From: Lepas anatifera
Taxonomy: Eukaryota > Arthropoda > Thecostraca > Lepadidae
DNA: 64,000 bases
Assembly (NCBI GenBank): GCA_034440635.1
Contig: JAOTON010001685.1
Span: 4,557,001 to 4,621,000 of the forward strand
Reading direction: 5' to 3'
Position 1 is the first letter of the stretch. Each line of letters opens with the position of its first letter. The position numbers were made by a program, and so were the translations under genes. The notes under the pieces were generated by a model. The model saw only the letters and a program-made list of their open reading frames with translations, searched no databases and was not told where the DNA came from. Positions 1 to 10,490 of the stretch are shown piece after piece.

Positions 1-228
1 CTACAAATATATTCCGGGATTTTTCATAATGATGACATAGGGTCAGGTACGGATCATGACCTCCCCATTAGAAATAGATGGGAAAACAGGAAATGGCCTG
101 TATTTGTGTAGACACAGTTGATAATAATTTCGTATTCTCCAAATCGTAGTATCCTGGGCCCGTTTCTAGGTTCATGCTGCAAGTTCCGACCTGTGAACTC
201 TGAGAGGTCATCTGGGGCTACTTAAACA
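1..228 (-). repeat. Fragment of a TTAA element (subfamily B)
   Basis: This is the reverse complement of the internal part of the element at 20086-21078 (compare 20577-20775), including the GGTCA-rich blocks and the words GATGACCTAAGGTCAGGTACG-like and TCATCTGGGGCTA. A second copy of the same fragment, in the same orientation and place in the module, lies at 19050-19275. No terminal hairpin or TTAA is present, so this is a truncated remnant that was duplicated with the module. Confidence 0.7.
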
Positions 229-437
229 GTTTGAGACTAGGAGACTAGGTCTTAGTGTTTGCTTGTGACGGCCTTATTTTGAAAAATACGTAGTCCTTGA
301 AACATCTGCGAGAATGATGGAATGGGGAAGCCTTAAGAAGAGCAAAAGACCGTTGTGACTGTTGCATTCCTCACTTTTGGGAGGACGAGTCCGAATCTCT
401 TGGCTTGGTTCCTCGAGCGAGTTGTCTCGCAGTATTG

Positions 438-570
438 TGTCACGTCGTATTTATTCCTCACTTGAGTGGCTCATATCAGCGACTGACTCGGCTGGCCTCG
501 ACCGGCCCCACCCCGGCTTACCTCAAGGTCAGCCGTCCCTCACGGCCAATCAGAGGTGTCAAACACCACA
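438..570 (-). repeat. 3' LTR of the Gypsy element
   Basis: 133 bp, starts TGTCACGTCG and ends ACACCACA. It differs from the other LTR at only a few sites (for example GGCTGGCC versus GGCCGGCC), which points to a fairly recent insertion. It contains a perfect inverted segment, TGACCTCAAGGTCA, and a CCAATCAGAG box. At 133 bp it is very short for a Gypsy LTR. Confidence 0.93.
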
Positions 571-583
571 TCACTTCCCCCTA
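571..583 (-). promoter_or_regulatory. Polypurine tract
   Basis: On the minus strand TAGGGGGAAGTGA abuts the 3' LTR, the expected position of the plus-strand primer of reverse transcription. Its location fixes the element's orientation. It also overlaps the very end of the pol reading frame. Confidence 0.75.
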
Positions 584-3500
584 CAAACGATCGGGAGGGC
601 GCACCACTCTTCCACACCGTGTTCTAGTTATTTCACTTCCCAATGCAGTATCCTCATTGTCCGGCGCTCTCATAGGAGACATAACACCATTACCCTTAGG
701 TGGCACGCATACAGTCAAATCAGATGGCAGCACATTACTAGCGACCTCACTGTCAGATGGCAGCACATTACTTGCAACCCCGCGATATACACGGCTGGAC
801 TGGAATTTAACTCTGTCTCCTGCACTTGCATTCCCCATCACATCTGCTGTCGCCTCACTTTTAGCACTTCCGCGCTGCCATGTCGAACGAGAAGCAGCCA
901 CTCCGGACGCGTCACTGCTCACCGCCGCGTCGTCAGCCGCTATGTGCGGTGTCGTCGCCACCGTCACCTCACTGTCGCCGGACGCGTCACTACTCACTGC
1001 CGCGTCGTCGGCCGCTATGTGCGGTGTCGTCGCCACCGTTACCTCACTGTCGCCGGACGCGTCACTACTCACTGCCGCGTTGTCGGCCGCTCTATCGGCT
1101 GTGTGCGGCGGCGTCGCCACCGCCACCTCACTGTTGCTTCGCCACACCGGGCGTGGCGTCTCCACGGTGGCCGCGTCGCTGTAGGCTGCAGCGTCGTCAG
1201 CCGTGGTGTCGACCGCTTCCTCAGCCGCCTCCGTCAACGCCCCTTCCTCGCCAGCTCTAGCTGAGTTGTCGTGTTGACCCGTGTCGCCCAGGCAGGTCAA
1301 GTTGCTGTCAGGGCATGTGATGCTGTCAAAACCATGACGGCTACTGAATTCCGGGTCCGAATTTCCCGGATCCACAACACGTTGACAGTGACTATCAGCA
1401 CTATGACGAACTAGACGCTCAGCATGCACTCTTCGCCCATCCGACAATACAAAGATAGCTGGTCCATTTTTCTTAATTATTTGCAGAGGTTGCGAGAATA
1501 GAAGTCTCCCCTTACGCTGCTGTTGTGGCAGACGGTGCCGTACCCACTCCCCCGGTTGAAACTGTTGATCTTTTACGTTCCTTTGCCGATCGTGCCTTTC
1601 CTTTTGCTGTTTCTGCTTACCCTGAACTCTGCTCAGAAGGTCGACCTTACTGTCCTGCGTCTGAGCATTCTGAAGAGGCTCTGCAGCGGCGTGAAGTTTG
1701 GTGCGCATCTTTCGTCCGTGGAGAAGCTCCGCCGGACTCAGCCCCGTCGTGGCAAGCGCCGTACTCCGGTACATTTGAAGGAACATCTGGAGATAGGTCG
1801 CTCGGTCAGTTCTCTCTAAATCCGCCACCTGAATTGCCCCCTTCACCACCTTATTAGCTCTCTCAACTTGACCCGACCCTGCTGGGTGATACGGTGTTAC
1901 TGTAATTTGTTTGATTCCGACACTTGCCAAGTATGACTTGAATCTGTCAGAGATGAAAGCTTTCGCATTATCGGTGGCAATCTCTTTACAGTAGCCCTCC
2001 CTGCTAGCCATTTTTTCAATGAACTGAATGACCACTTCAGAGGAAGGGTGTTGGCAAAATCCAACTTCCAGCCATTTAGAGTGATAGTCGACAGCGACTA
2101 TTGCAAATCTCTGACCAGAGCGGGCTCCTTCCATCGGCCCGATGAAGTCGAGGCCGAGCTTAACCCACGGTTCTGCCGGGTGCGGGACTGGCTGCAATGG
2201 AGCTCGCCTTGGAGAAGCTGATTTGTCGGCTGCCGAACATACGCTGCAACTCCTGACACACTTTTCCACGTCTTCATCCATTCCTCGCCACCAATACAAC
2301 TCTCTTAGCCTTTGCTTACTCCTTACAATGCCCTGATGTCCTTCGTGGGCTAAATCAAGGATATGTCCCCTGAGCTCATGTGGAACCAGTACTCGCCTGT
2401 TACGCAGAATGATGTCTCCCACCACTGATAGCTCCTCACGGAAGCGGTAGAAGGGTCTTAGTTCTGCAGTGCATAGATGAGCTCCCGGCGGCCAGGGCTG
2501 CAACATCTGCTCCCACAGGCGTGTCAGCGTGTCGTCTGCTGAGGAAGCACGGATCAGCGCTTCCCTGCTGACACATGGAATTTTTTCTGTCACAACTGCT
2601 ACTGACAGTGGCTCCGGTACTTCTGCTGCCTCTGTATCTGCCGGGAGTCGGCTCATAGCGTCAGCTGGGTTATCTAGGCCGCGTACATACTCGACGTCAT
2701 AGTCGTATTCCATCAGATGAGCTGCCCAGCGAGAGATACACATGCCAGCTCTGCCAATCCCTTTGGCCGTCATGAGCGTTACCAACGCCTGGTGGTCTGA
2801 CCTGAGAGTGAAGTGCCGTCCCCAGACGTATTTATGCCAGTGCTTCACTGCGCAGACGATGGCGAGAGCCTCCTTTTCGGACACGCTGTATTTCCTCTGC
2901 GCTGAGCTGAGTGAGTTGGAAGCGAACGCCACAACACGCTCGCCATGCTGAGGAGATATCTGCGACAGCACTGCAGCGACTCCGACGTCACTGGCATCTG
3001 TTGTAATAACGGTCGGTAGGTCATGGTCAAACATGGCGAGAACTCCACTGTCCAGAATAGCATTTCTCACGTCATTGAATGCGCAATCCATTTCTACATT
3101 CCACTTGAACGGAGGCGCGGACTTTTTCAGGGCTTGTCTCATCACATCGACTCTCGTGCTATATCCTTCCACAAACTGACTGTAAAAACCAAACAGGCCC
3201 AAAACTGACTGGAGTTCCTTACTTGTCCGTGGCGCCTTCAGGTCTCGCAGTCCTTGCACACGTTCCTCGCTTCCCGCCAGTCCTGCGCCGCTGACATTGA
3301 AACCTAGGAAGTTGACAGACGACTTTCCGATCAAACACTTGTCGAGGTTCAACGTGACGTTGTACTCACGGAGTCTGTTAAAGACTGCCTCTAGTCGCTG
3401 GTCGTGGAGCTCCTTGCTGCTGGCACTGATGATTACATCATCAAGGTAGGCGCGCGTTCCTTGAAGCCCTTGCAGGATGGACTCCATCACCTTTTGGAAG

Positions 3501-3892
3501 CACGATGATAAACTACGTAGGCCAAAACAGCAGCGCCGGTACCTCCAAATTCCTTCATGGGTAGCAAATGACGTCAAATTTCTCGATGCAACATACAAAT
3601 CAAGTTGATGGAAGGCCTGTGACATGTCCAGACAAGAGAACACAGTGTCACCACACAGGGAATCCAAAACTTCTTGCATGTGAGGAAGTGGGTGACCGCT
3701 AGGAATCACCGCTTTGTTAACAGCCTTCAAGTTAAGGCAAATGCGCAATTTACCCGACTTTCGCCTAGTAACCACCATTGGAGAAATCCATGGAAAACTT
3801 CCATCCACCTTCTCGATAATACCTTGGCCTTCCAGTGTCCTCAAATGCTCCGAGACCTCCTTCCGCAGGGAATATGGGAGAGGAGTCAATCG
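581..3892 (-). pseudogene. Gypsy pol: reverse transcriptase, RNase H, integrase
   Basis: An open frame of about 1,100 codons copies the element's RNA into DNA and inserts it into the genome. Counting from the first Met (3889), reverse transcriptase covers about residues 5-250, with catalytic D88 in CLDMSQAFHQL and YLDD at 148-151. RNase H covers about 290-415 (TTDAS D298, D365, D410). The integrase zinc finger has H515, H518, C548 and C551, and the DDE core has D581, D640 and E676 in the GSGQVERANK motif. All catalytic residues are present. After the integrase comes a long Ala/Asp/Val/Thr-rich tail with a 25-residue repeat (VSSDASGDSEVTVATTPHIA...), encoded by a 75-bp tandem repeat near 900-1130; no function is known to me. 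Upstream the frame is cut by an in-frame TAG at 3893-3895, just before the fingers of the reverse transcriptase, so pol cannot be made as a normal gag-pol fusion. Confidence 0.93.
895..1135 (-). repeat. 75-bp tandem repeat in the pol C-terminal tail
   Basis: About two and a half to three units of 75 bp (25 codons) recur in frame, with words such as GACGCGTCACTACTCACTGC and GGTGTCGTCGCCACCG. The period is a multiple of three, so unit number can change without breaking pol. The encoded peptide is acidic and Ala/Thr-rich, and probably disordered. Confidence 0.85.
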
Positions 3893-4597
3893 CTACTGCA
3901 CTGGTGGGACGTCTGGGTTGACATTCACACGATGGACGAATCCCTTGATTGCCGGCAGGTGCTCCTCCTGTGCTGCTGTCCTCTCGTCCTGTCTGTCGAC
4001 AGCACACACGCACTCGCTGTGGCGAATAGACAGGTGCAAACTCCTGAGCAGGTCCCTGCCCAACAATGGTGTCGCTGCATCCACCACATACAGTTCAGCA
4101 TCGGCACAAAGACCGTTCTCAGCTCTGACGGGTATTTGCATAACCCCGCGAACCACCAGAGGGTTCCCTCCGTAGGCTTGTAGCGCAGCTTTAGTGGGCC
4201 TTAGCGGAACAAACGAGAACAAGGTTTCATACAGTTGTGTTGGCACAATGCTGACGGCTGCGCCGGTGTCCACCCTCCTGCTTACCTCCTCGCCTCCTAC
4301 CTTCACTTGTGTCCACACCGCGCCGTTGGTGGCTCCCACTGCCGGGTCAACAGCGGCTACCTCCACCACTTGCACCGCAGTCTTAGACCTGCAACACTCA
4401 GTAACGTGGCCGAAGCGACGACATCTCCCACACTTAAGCTTCCGAGCTGGACAACAGGTGTCTCTGGCAAAGTGGCCCTCCCCTCCGCACGCATAACACC
4501 TCGCTCCTGGGGGTCTGGACCAATTGCCGCCGCCGCTGCGTCCCACTGCTGCCACCTCTACCTGCTGGTCACGTGATACCGCACAACCAAAGTCGAG
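3893..4597 (-). pseudogene. Gypsy nucleocapsid zinc knuckles and aspartic protease
   Basis: This part of the polyprotein binds the element's RNA and cuts the polyprotein. Two CCHC-type knuckles are visible: CYACGGEGHFARDTC and CGRCRRFGHVTEC. About 50 residues later comes the retropepsin active site DTGAAVSIVP, followed by the hydrophobic GRDLL segment near the protease C-terminus. It lies in the same reading frame as pol and as the downstream half of gag. It is separated from gag by an in-frame TGA (4598-4600) and ends at an in-frame TAG (3893-3895). The first in-frame ATG (4555) is unlikely to be a true start; the unit was probably made as part of one long gag-pro-pol frame. Confidence 0.88.
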
Positions 4598-5174
4598 TCA
4601 CTGGCTCACCTGATTCGAGGCCACTGCGTATCTCGCCTTGGCGTTCTCTGTAGCTTTGATGGAGCGCTCGAGCTTGTCCATGTTGAGTCCATCGATGCCA
4701 CAGAGTTTCTCCCGGAGCTGCTCGGAACTGCAGCCAACTAAAAACTGAGTCACAATCAGTTCATCATTCATAGTTCCAAAATTGCAGGAGAGAGCGGCCG
4801 TTTTGAGGTTTAGCAAATATACAGAGGCCGTCTCCTCATCATGCTGTTTTCTTTGATGGAACACAATTCGCTCAGAGTGTACATCTACCGCTGTACCAAA
4901 CAGAGACGTGAGGCTAGAGACAACTTCCGAGTAGGTCTGCTGCTGCTCTAACTTTATCTCCTGGCCACTGGCCGCCGAACGCCCTAACTTTATACAGACG
5001 CCGTGCCTCAGTGCCAACATACCTCAACAGAAGAGCAGTCTTCCTCACTTCTTGCCAAGTGTCCCAGCCGAGCGAAGCACCGTATAATTCAAAATCTTCT
5101 AACCACACTGACCACGTCGTGGCTGGTGTCCCGGGCGACGGTAAAAACATACTAGGGACTTGCTGCTGCTCCAT
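4598..5174 (-). pseudogene. Gypsy gag (capsid), frameshifted
   Basis: The structural protein that would package the element's RNA. The most plausible start is the Met of MEQQQVPSMFLPSPGTPATTW (codon at 5172-5174), just downstream of the 5' LTR and primer-binding site. Typical gag features follow: WLEDFELYGASLGWD, then KTALLLRYVGTEA. The frame is lost by a single indel around 4985-5010 and resumes in another frame with QTYSEVVSSL, FHQRKQHDEETASVYLLNLKTAA and FLVGCSSEQLREKL, a pattern usual in the second half of Gypsy gag. It then meets an in-frame TGA at 4598-4600. The frameshift and stop mean no intact capsid. Confidence 0.85.
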
Positions 5175-5210
5175 AATTGAATACAAATAGAAAATCTTCC
5201 TGTGTGAGAA

Positions 5211-5228
5211 CGAAATTCCTGGTCGCCA
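5211..5228 (-). promoter_or_regulatory. tRNA primer-binding site
   Basis: Three bases inside the 5' LTR the minus strand reads TGGCGACCAGG, the start expected for a sequence complementary to a tRNA 3' end (TGG pairs with CCA). I do not assign the isoacceptor; TGGCGACC is compatible with an arginine-type primer used by some Gypsy lineages. Confidence 0.65.
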
Positions 5229-5231
5229 AAA

Positions 5232-5364
5232 TGTCACGTCGTATTTATTCCTCACTTGAGTGGCTCATATCAGCGACTGACTCGGCCGGCCTCGACCGGC
5301 CCCACCCCGGCTGACCTCAAGGTCAGCCGTCCCTCACGGCCAATCAGAGGTGTCAAACACCACA
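5232..5364 (-). repeat. 5' LTR of the Gypsy element
   Basis: 133 bp, starts TGTCACGTCG and ends ACACCACA, followed by the target duplication TATTG. It would carry the promoter for the minus-strand transcript. No clear TATA box is visible. Confidence 0.93.
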
Positions 5365-5394
5365 TATTGAATTCAACATTCGCACTAAATAACA

Positions 5395-5465
5395 GGTCCC
5401 ACCGAGATTTGAGCTCGGATCACAGGATTCAGAGTCCTGAGTGCTAACCGTTACACCACGGCGCC
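5395..5465 (-). tRNA. tRNA-Gln(CTG), module 1, probably decayed
   Basis: Cloverleaf with anticodon loop CTCTGAA (anticodon CTG), D-arm GTGTAACGGTTAGCAC and a T-arm whose box B is changed to GAGCTCAAATCTC. The acceptor 5' strand GGCGCCG pairs poorly with TGGGACC (3-70 and 4-69 mismatched). No T-run terminator follows closely on the minus strand. A pseudogene is likely. Confidence 0.75.
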
Positions 5466-5632
5466 AACGTGCCTTCTTGGAGTACAACGGACTGAAATAT
5501 AGGGGTCGTCTCCAAAATGATTAGTCAGTTTACTTTAATCGGATATGAGGTACCAGGATTTCGGTCTACCATACAAGACCCACATTAGAATCTAATATTG
5601 ATGATATATTGAGATTAAAAGGTACCATGTTT

Positions 5633-7375
5633 CAAACGTTGATAAGTTTTGAAGTGCAGCGGCGAGGAGCATGATAGTGAGTTGTTAAGATGTTCCCTGG
5701 CCTCTCCCCTCGAATCCGGAAATGTAAAAAACACTGAAGATTATATATTCGGGCACAGCCCTTCATCAGAATCGTGGAGAAAATATCAATAATTCTCAGT
5801 CCTAGTATAGCCAGACCTCGAATTGAGCTTCACACAAAAATGCCTTTTAGAATGAATCGTTAAAAATAAGATTGGATGTCGTGACAACAACCATATTGGT
5901 ACCTCTAACCTAAAAGTAATGCCGACAATACGACAAACCTAGAGCAGTATTTGTGACAGTCTTTTCTATTATTTCAGCCAAACACTAGCTTTTGATTAAC
6001 AGTGAAAAACTCGCTGAAGTACCTTAATCGGTTATTTGAATATTTCTGTTCTTCTTATTTACTATTTTTCTGTCGACTGCAGCTAAAATGCTAACCAAAA
6101 ACTACCTATTAAGCACTAGTAGACGTGATACTAGATCGGTGTAAAGACTGCATACTTTCCCCTTTAAGATGATGCTATATTTTTACAATAAAAGCCTCCC
6201 TCGAATTATTTAGTTAAGATTGTACCTAGTGGTCAAGGTCAACTTTTTTGTAATTGATAAACCCATTTTCCACAGCCTGCTCCTCTGGCCCAACGTTAAG
6301 CGTCGAAAGAGTATACGTGTGGCTGTAAAAAAAACATTATAAATTTTACATTATACTTATTCAACAACCCTTGCCCTTAGTATGTACCTCTTAAACAAAT
6401 GCAACTTTTATAGCTAGTTAATGTAAACAATCATTGGTAAATACTTTTCCTCAGCCTGTACCTCCAGCCCAGCGTTAAGTGTCGAATGGTTATACGTCTA
6501 GCTGCAGAAAAGTATTATCAATAATTAGTTGCATATTTCAAAAACCCCAACCCCAGTACGTACCCCTAAAATCAAAACATCTCTTTGAGCTAGTTAATCT
6601 GATCAATCATTAATAAACACTTTTTGCCCAGCCTGACTAGCTATAAAAGTTGCATTTGTTTAAGAGGTACATACTAAGGGCAAGGGTTGTTGAATAAGCA
6701 TAATGTAAAATTTATAATGTTTTTTTTTACAGCCACACGTATACTCTTTCGACGCTTAACGTTGGGCCAGAGGAGCAGGCTGTGGAAAATGGGTTTATCA
6801 ATTACAAAAAAAGTTGACCTTGACCACTAGGTACAATCTTAACTAAATAATTCGAGGGAGGCTTTTATTGTAAAAACATAGCATCATCTTAAAGGGGAAA
6901 GTATGCAGTCTTTACACCGATCTAGTATCACGTCTACTAGTGCTTAATAGGTAGTTTTTGGTTAGCATTTTAGCTGCAGTCGACGGAAAAATAGTAAATA
7001 AGAAGAACAGAAATATTCAAATAACCGATTAAGGTACTTCAGCGAGTTTTTCACTGTTAATCAAAAGCTAGTGTTTGGCTGAAATAATAGAAAAGACTGT
7101 CACAAATACTGCTCTAGGTTTGTCGTATTGTCGGCATTACTTTTAGGTTAGAGGTACCAATATGGTTGTTGTCACGACATCCAATCTTATTTTTAACGAT
7201 TCATTCTAAAAGACATTTTTGTGTGAAGCTCAATTCGAGGTCTGGCTATACTAGGACTGAGAATTATTGATATTTACTCCACGATTCTGATGAAGGGCTG
7301 TGCCCGAATATATTATCTTCAGTGTTTTTTACATTTCCGGATTCGAGGGGAGAGGCCAGGGAACATCTTAACAAC
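5633..7375. mobile_element. Fold-back element with 0.74-kb inverted arms
   Basis: Inserted into module 1 at the site GGTACCATGTTT, which is present at both 5621-5632 and 7376-7387. Module 5 (19738-19750) shows the single uninterrupted site, so this 12-bp direct repeat is a target-site duplication. Inverted arms lie at 5681-6417 and 6637-7375 and are nearly identical. The left end has 48 extra bases (5633-5680) with no partner in the right arm. The centre (6418-6636) belongs to a ~178-bp tandem repeat. No coding potential. The long TSD rules out hAT (8) and piggyBac (TTAA); Mutator-like or retroposed (Penelope- or LINE-like) origins remain open. Confidence 0.85.
6273..6636. repeat. ~178-bp tandem repeat inside the fold-back element
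   Basis: CAGCCTG begins at 6273, 6452 and 6629. Between these, corresponding blocks recur: CCCAACGTTAAGCGTCGAA versus CCCAGCGTTAAGTGTCGAA, TATACGTGTGGCTG versus TATACGTCTAGCTG, GTATGTACCTC versus GTACGTACCCC, and AGCTAGTTAATGT versus AGCTAGTTAATCT. The third copy breaks off after a few bases, where the inverted right arm begins. Confidence 0.8.
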
Positions 7376-7721
7376 GGTACCATGTTTCCTTAAAAACGTG
7401 CATCACTGTGGTTTTTATAATTTTGTCCAAGTTGTTCCCAGTACGTCTGCTAGAGTCGGAGTCTCACTAAAATCCTCAAGGGACTTGTCACGGAGACCCC
7501 GAGCCAAGCACCCGAACGGGCAACAACCACAATGATGGGTAGATTTAGAAGCCAAAGTTTTACGTCCCACAAACCACAGGGACGGCCAAAAAGAGGCAAA
7601 GTATGTCATAGAACTCAAAGCGACAAGGCTACTAAGGCTGGCATCTTACGATTATGGCACCGTTGAAAAAGGAATTTTTGCAGAAAGCTTAAAACAGAAG
7701 GCAAATTACCTGTCAGCTTAA

Positions 7722-8419
7722 CCCGCGCCCCGGTGGGCCTCCGAGCCACCTTTCCCCTGGTGGGGTGTTTGAACTCCCCCTCGAACTCGGCCCCTATGCG
7801 GGATAGCGAAAATACGCAAACGCTGGTGGATAGCTCACACAAATTCATGAATACACTATATCAGTTACTTTTTTTGCTCAGGTCAATATTACAGTCATGA
7901 CAGGTCAAACAAGGTGGCATTTTGAGTACAGTTCTTGGGCTCTATCATCTGCCAGAGTTGAGTTAGAATCATTTGTGGGCACCATTCGTTTCCTCTCTTC
8001 ACGGCGAATCGAATGATGCCCAATATTACCATAATAAGTCAGAATACAAAAATGACCTGACCTCAGGTCAGGTCAAGGTCACGTTTTCCCTAGCATGGTC
8101 AATATGTATATCAATCGACTCGGAATAGCAATCCAAACGCAATGATATCAAAATAAAAGCTGTATCATCATGTCATGCAAAGTTATTGACCTAAGTTTGA
8201 AAACTACTTAAGCAGCCCCAGATGACCTCTCAGAGGTCATAGGTAAAAAATTGCAACATGAACCTGGAAAGGGGCCCAGGATACTAAAATTTGGAGAATA
8301 TGAAGGTATTTTCACTCTCAGCAGTACCTATCTACACAAATGCAGCCCCATTTCTGTTTTTTCCATGTATTTCCGATGGAGAGGTCATGGTCCGTACTTG
8401 ACCTTAGGTCATCGATATG
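7722..8419 (+). mobile_element. TTAA element, subfamily B, right part lost
   Basis: Begins after TTAA (7718-7721) with CCCGCGCCCCGGT and the double GGTGGG block typical of this end, then follows the element at 20086 closely until TCATCGATAT (about 8419), where homology stops. The other terminus is missing. It is inserted in module 1 at the same CAGCTTA site as the full-length copy in module 5, so the insertion predates or was copied with module duplication. Confidence 0.8.
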
Positions 8420-8908
8420 ATTTACACGAGTAGGGCATATCGAACTGCCGAAGAAAGAATGACATGTTTTAATAATTTCCCACCGATGTTTCTCCTTCCC
8501 GTCAGAAATCGTCAGCAAAAGCCAGACTCCCTCCTTCGTCAGCGAAAGTCAGAAATTGTCAGACTCCCTCCCCCATTGGCCGCTGACGTCCCCTTATGAT
8601 GGAATCGTGTATGCAGTAGCCATTCTTACCTAGGCAGGAGGAGTAAAAGCTCGACCAGACATTATGTCTGAAATCGTTCGTTGATGGGTAATCGAATTGC
8701 CAGGAAATGACCAATCGACATAATCCGAAAAGTAGAGAGGCCACGGGCCCGTACAGCGGCCACCGCTGGCCAATGCCTCTCACTGTGGCTCCGTTACGCC
8801 TCTGTTGTGCGGCACAGCATGCCCGTCGCCTGTCTGCGGGACCGCGCCCACGTGCCAGCGAGACAGGGAATGGAACAAGACTGTCAGTGTTAGTAAAGTG
8901 TAACAGGA
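8420..8908. repeat. Upstream flank of tRNA-Ala, type X
   Basis: No gene. 8490-8590 has repeated GTCAG words (CGTCAGAAATCGTCAGC, AAGTCAGAAATTGTCAG). It is closely matched at 24225-24500, including GTATGCAGTAGCCATTCTTA and CATTATGTCTGAAATCG. From 8790 the block TTGTGCGGCACAGC/GACCGCGCCCACGTGCCAG precedes the tRNA, as it does at 40340, 47005 and 49170. Confidence 0.7.
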
Positions 8909-8981
8909 GGGGCTGTAGCTCAAGTGGTAGAGCGCTCGCTTAGCATGTGAGAGGTACGGGGATCGATACCCCGCTGCTCCA
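8909..8981 (+). tRNA. tRNA-Ala(AGC)
   Basis: 73 nt; acceptor GGGGCTG with the G3:U70 alanine identity pair, D-arm GCTCAAGTGGTAGAGC, anticodon stem-loop CTCGC-TTAGCAT-GTGAG (AGC), T-arm CGGGG-ATCGATA-CCCCG. One acceptor mismatch (T6 with T67, from CTGCTCC). A T5 run at 8999-9003 could terminate RNA polymerase III. Confidence 0.9.
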
Positions 8982-8998
8982 GTTATTCATAAGTCGAC

Positions 8999-9003
8999 TT
9001 TTT
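8999..9003 (+). terminator. Possible Pol III T-run after tRNA-Ala
   Basis: TTTTT 18 nt after the 3' end of the tRNA. Pol III terminates at runs of four or more T. Confidence 0.55.
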
Positions 9004-9054
9004 ATTAACTAGTTGGACCGCCACTTATCATGAAATGTTTCCTGTTATTGAAAG

Positions 9055-10490
9055 CATGGGTGGAGATCCCGGGGGGTTGGGGGTCAGGGCCCCCCCTGAT
9101 TTGGAAATGGAGAGAACCTGGGGGTCAGCCCGGCTCCTACACCCTCTGCTCTCGCAAAATATTTTCGAACCTATAAGTAATGATAGTTCAATTCGCGGCA
9201 TTTGCGTGATCGGCTGAGTCATAATTTTACCTATCTGTCCCTTTGCATCTTCTTTGTAGAGGAGTGCTAGAGACCAGGGGCGGCGCTACGGCTTCCCATC
9301 ATGACCATGCGTCAGGAAAAGTACGGGCCCCCAAGCTGGTCTAGGGACCCTCAGCTGAACTAAGTAGCACACTAAGTCGGTTTTTCACAGAGGATACGTG
9401 ATTTAGTGTTGGGCCATGCTCTTACCTTAACACGCTCAGTGGAGAGGAGTCTGGCGTCAACGTGCAGTGGAGAGTCCTGAAGCACCCTCTCCCCCTGAGA
9501 TCTCGGAAACCAAGAGGGTTTGAAATCACCCGTTGAGAGGTGCGTGAGGGCGATGATGATCTACGTTATGGCTAGGTTTTATTGACCTGGCTCAGTATCT
9601 TCAAGGTCAAAGGAATTGTAAAGGTCCCTCAGCTGAATTAAGCAGCACCCTAGGTCGGTCTTTCACAGAGGATATGGACCGTGCTGGAAACCTATTGGGA
9701 AATGCCATGATTATGCAGAAAAGCCGGTAATACACTGAAAGTGAACTAAGGTCATAGTGGGAAGGTCCCATTAAATGTCACCTGAAAGTTTGATGTCAAC
9801 ATCATTCAAGGTTAATTACCTATGATTAGCAAGACCTATTCCCCATAATGTACAATATAACTGGCACTGTAGCAGCCTTTAGGCAGAAATGAGGGTTTGA
9901 TCTTGAAAAAGCCTTCGACCTTGACCAGTGACATTGACCTTGAAAGTGAGTAACCAAAACTATGAAGTCATAGCATCGCATACGTTATGCTGAGTAATGC
10001 TATCTGTCCGGAGCACTGAGGTCAATGACCTTGACAAGTGACCTTGATCTTTATTTGGGGTGACTTTGACATATAACCCGATTATATGAAGCTATCATTT
10101 TATTACTTATGGTTCTTTAATAGGCACTCTGAGCTTAGCTCCTATGTCCACCTCTAATGCATCGAGGGATAACTTGAATTCAAACCAATTTTAGGGAAAG
10201 GCAAAACGTAATTTAAAGCCTGGTCATCTTTACTCTAGTGTAGTGATTTTAGCCTATTTCTTAGCAATACTATATGACGTTATTGCGTCACCATTCGGTT
10301 TATAGTGCAGGCAAACTGGTGCGACTGCGCGATTGCGACGGTCTCAAAATATAAGTGTGAATTTGAAAGTATATACGCAAAGAAAATTGGGATTTTTTAA
10401 TTCGTTCGCCAATCGCCGCACTCATACGTTCTCTCAAATGGGGCCGAGTAGCGTATTCTGGCGGCGAACGGTTCCTCGGGCACCTTGGAA
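9055..10490. other. Left interior of the 4.9-kb element, no gene
   Basis: No convincing reading frame. Several TTGACCTTGA/CAAGGTCA motifs occur at 9590-9610 and 9910-10070. CCTCAGCTGAA(C/T)TAAG(T/C)AGCAC recurs at 9349 and 9630, and TCGGT(T/C)TTTCACAGAGGATA occurs twice, so part is an internal ~290-bp direct repeat. Confidence 0.55.

Larger units (their letters stand above)
438..5364 (-). mobile_element. Ty3/Gypsy LTR retrotransposon, nearly complete but inactivated
   Basis: Two 133-bp LTRs of equal length bound a 4.9-kb element read on the minus strand. A 5-bp target-site duplication, TATTG, lies at 433-437 and 5365-5369. The uninserted site can be seen in module 5 near 19483. LTRs begin TGTCACG and end CACCACA. 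The order gag, zinc knuckle, protease, reverse transcriptase, RNase H, integrase is that of Ty3/Gypsy (Metaviridae). There is no envelope-like reading frame. All three coding parts lie in one frame except for a frameshift in gag, and two in-frame stops break the frame further (see component entries), so this copy is unlikely to be autonomous. It interrupts tandem module 1. Confidence 0.95.

Noticed and set aside
362..1264. Long plus-strand frames (about 300 and 259 codons) opposite the 3' part of the Gypsy pol
   Set aside because: Antisense shadow of the pol C-terminal tail; the repetitive low-complexity composition explains the absence of stops.
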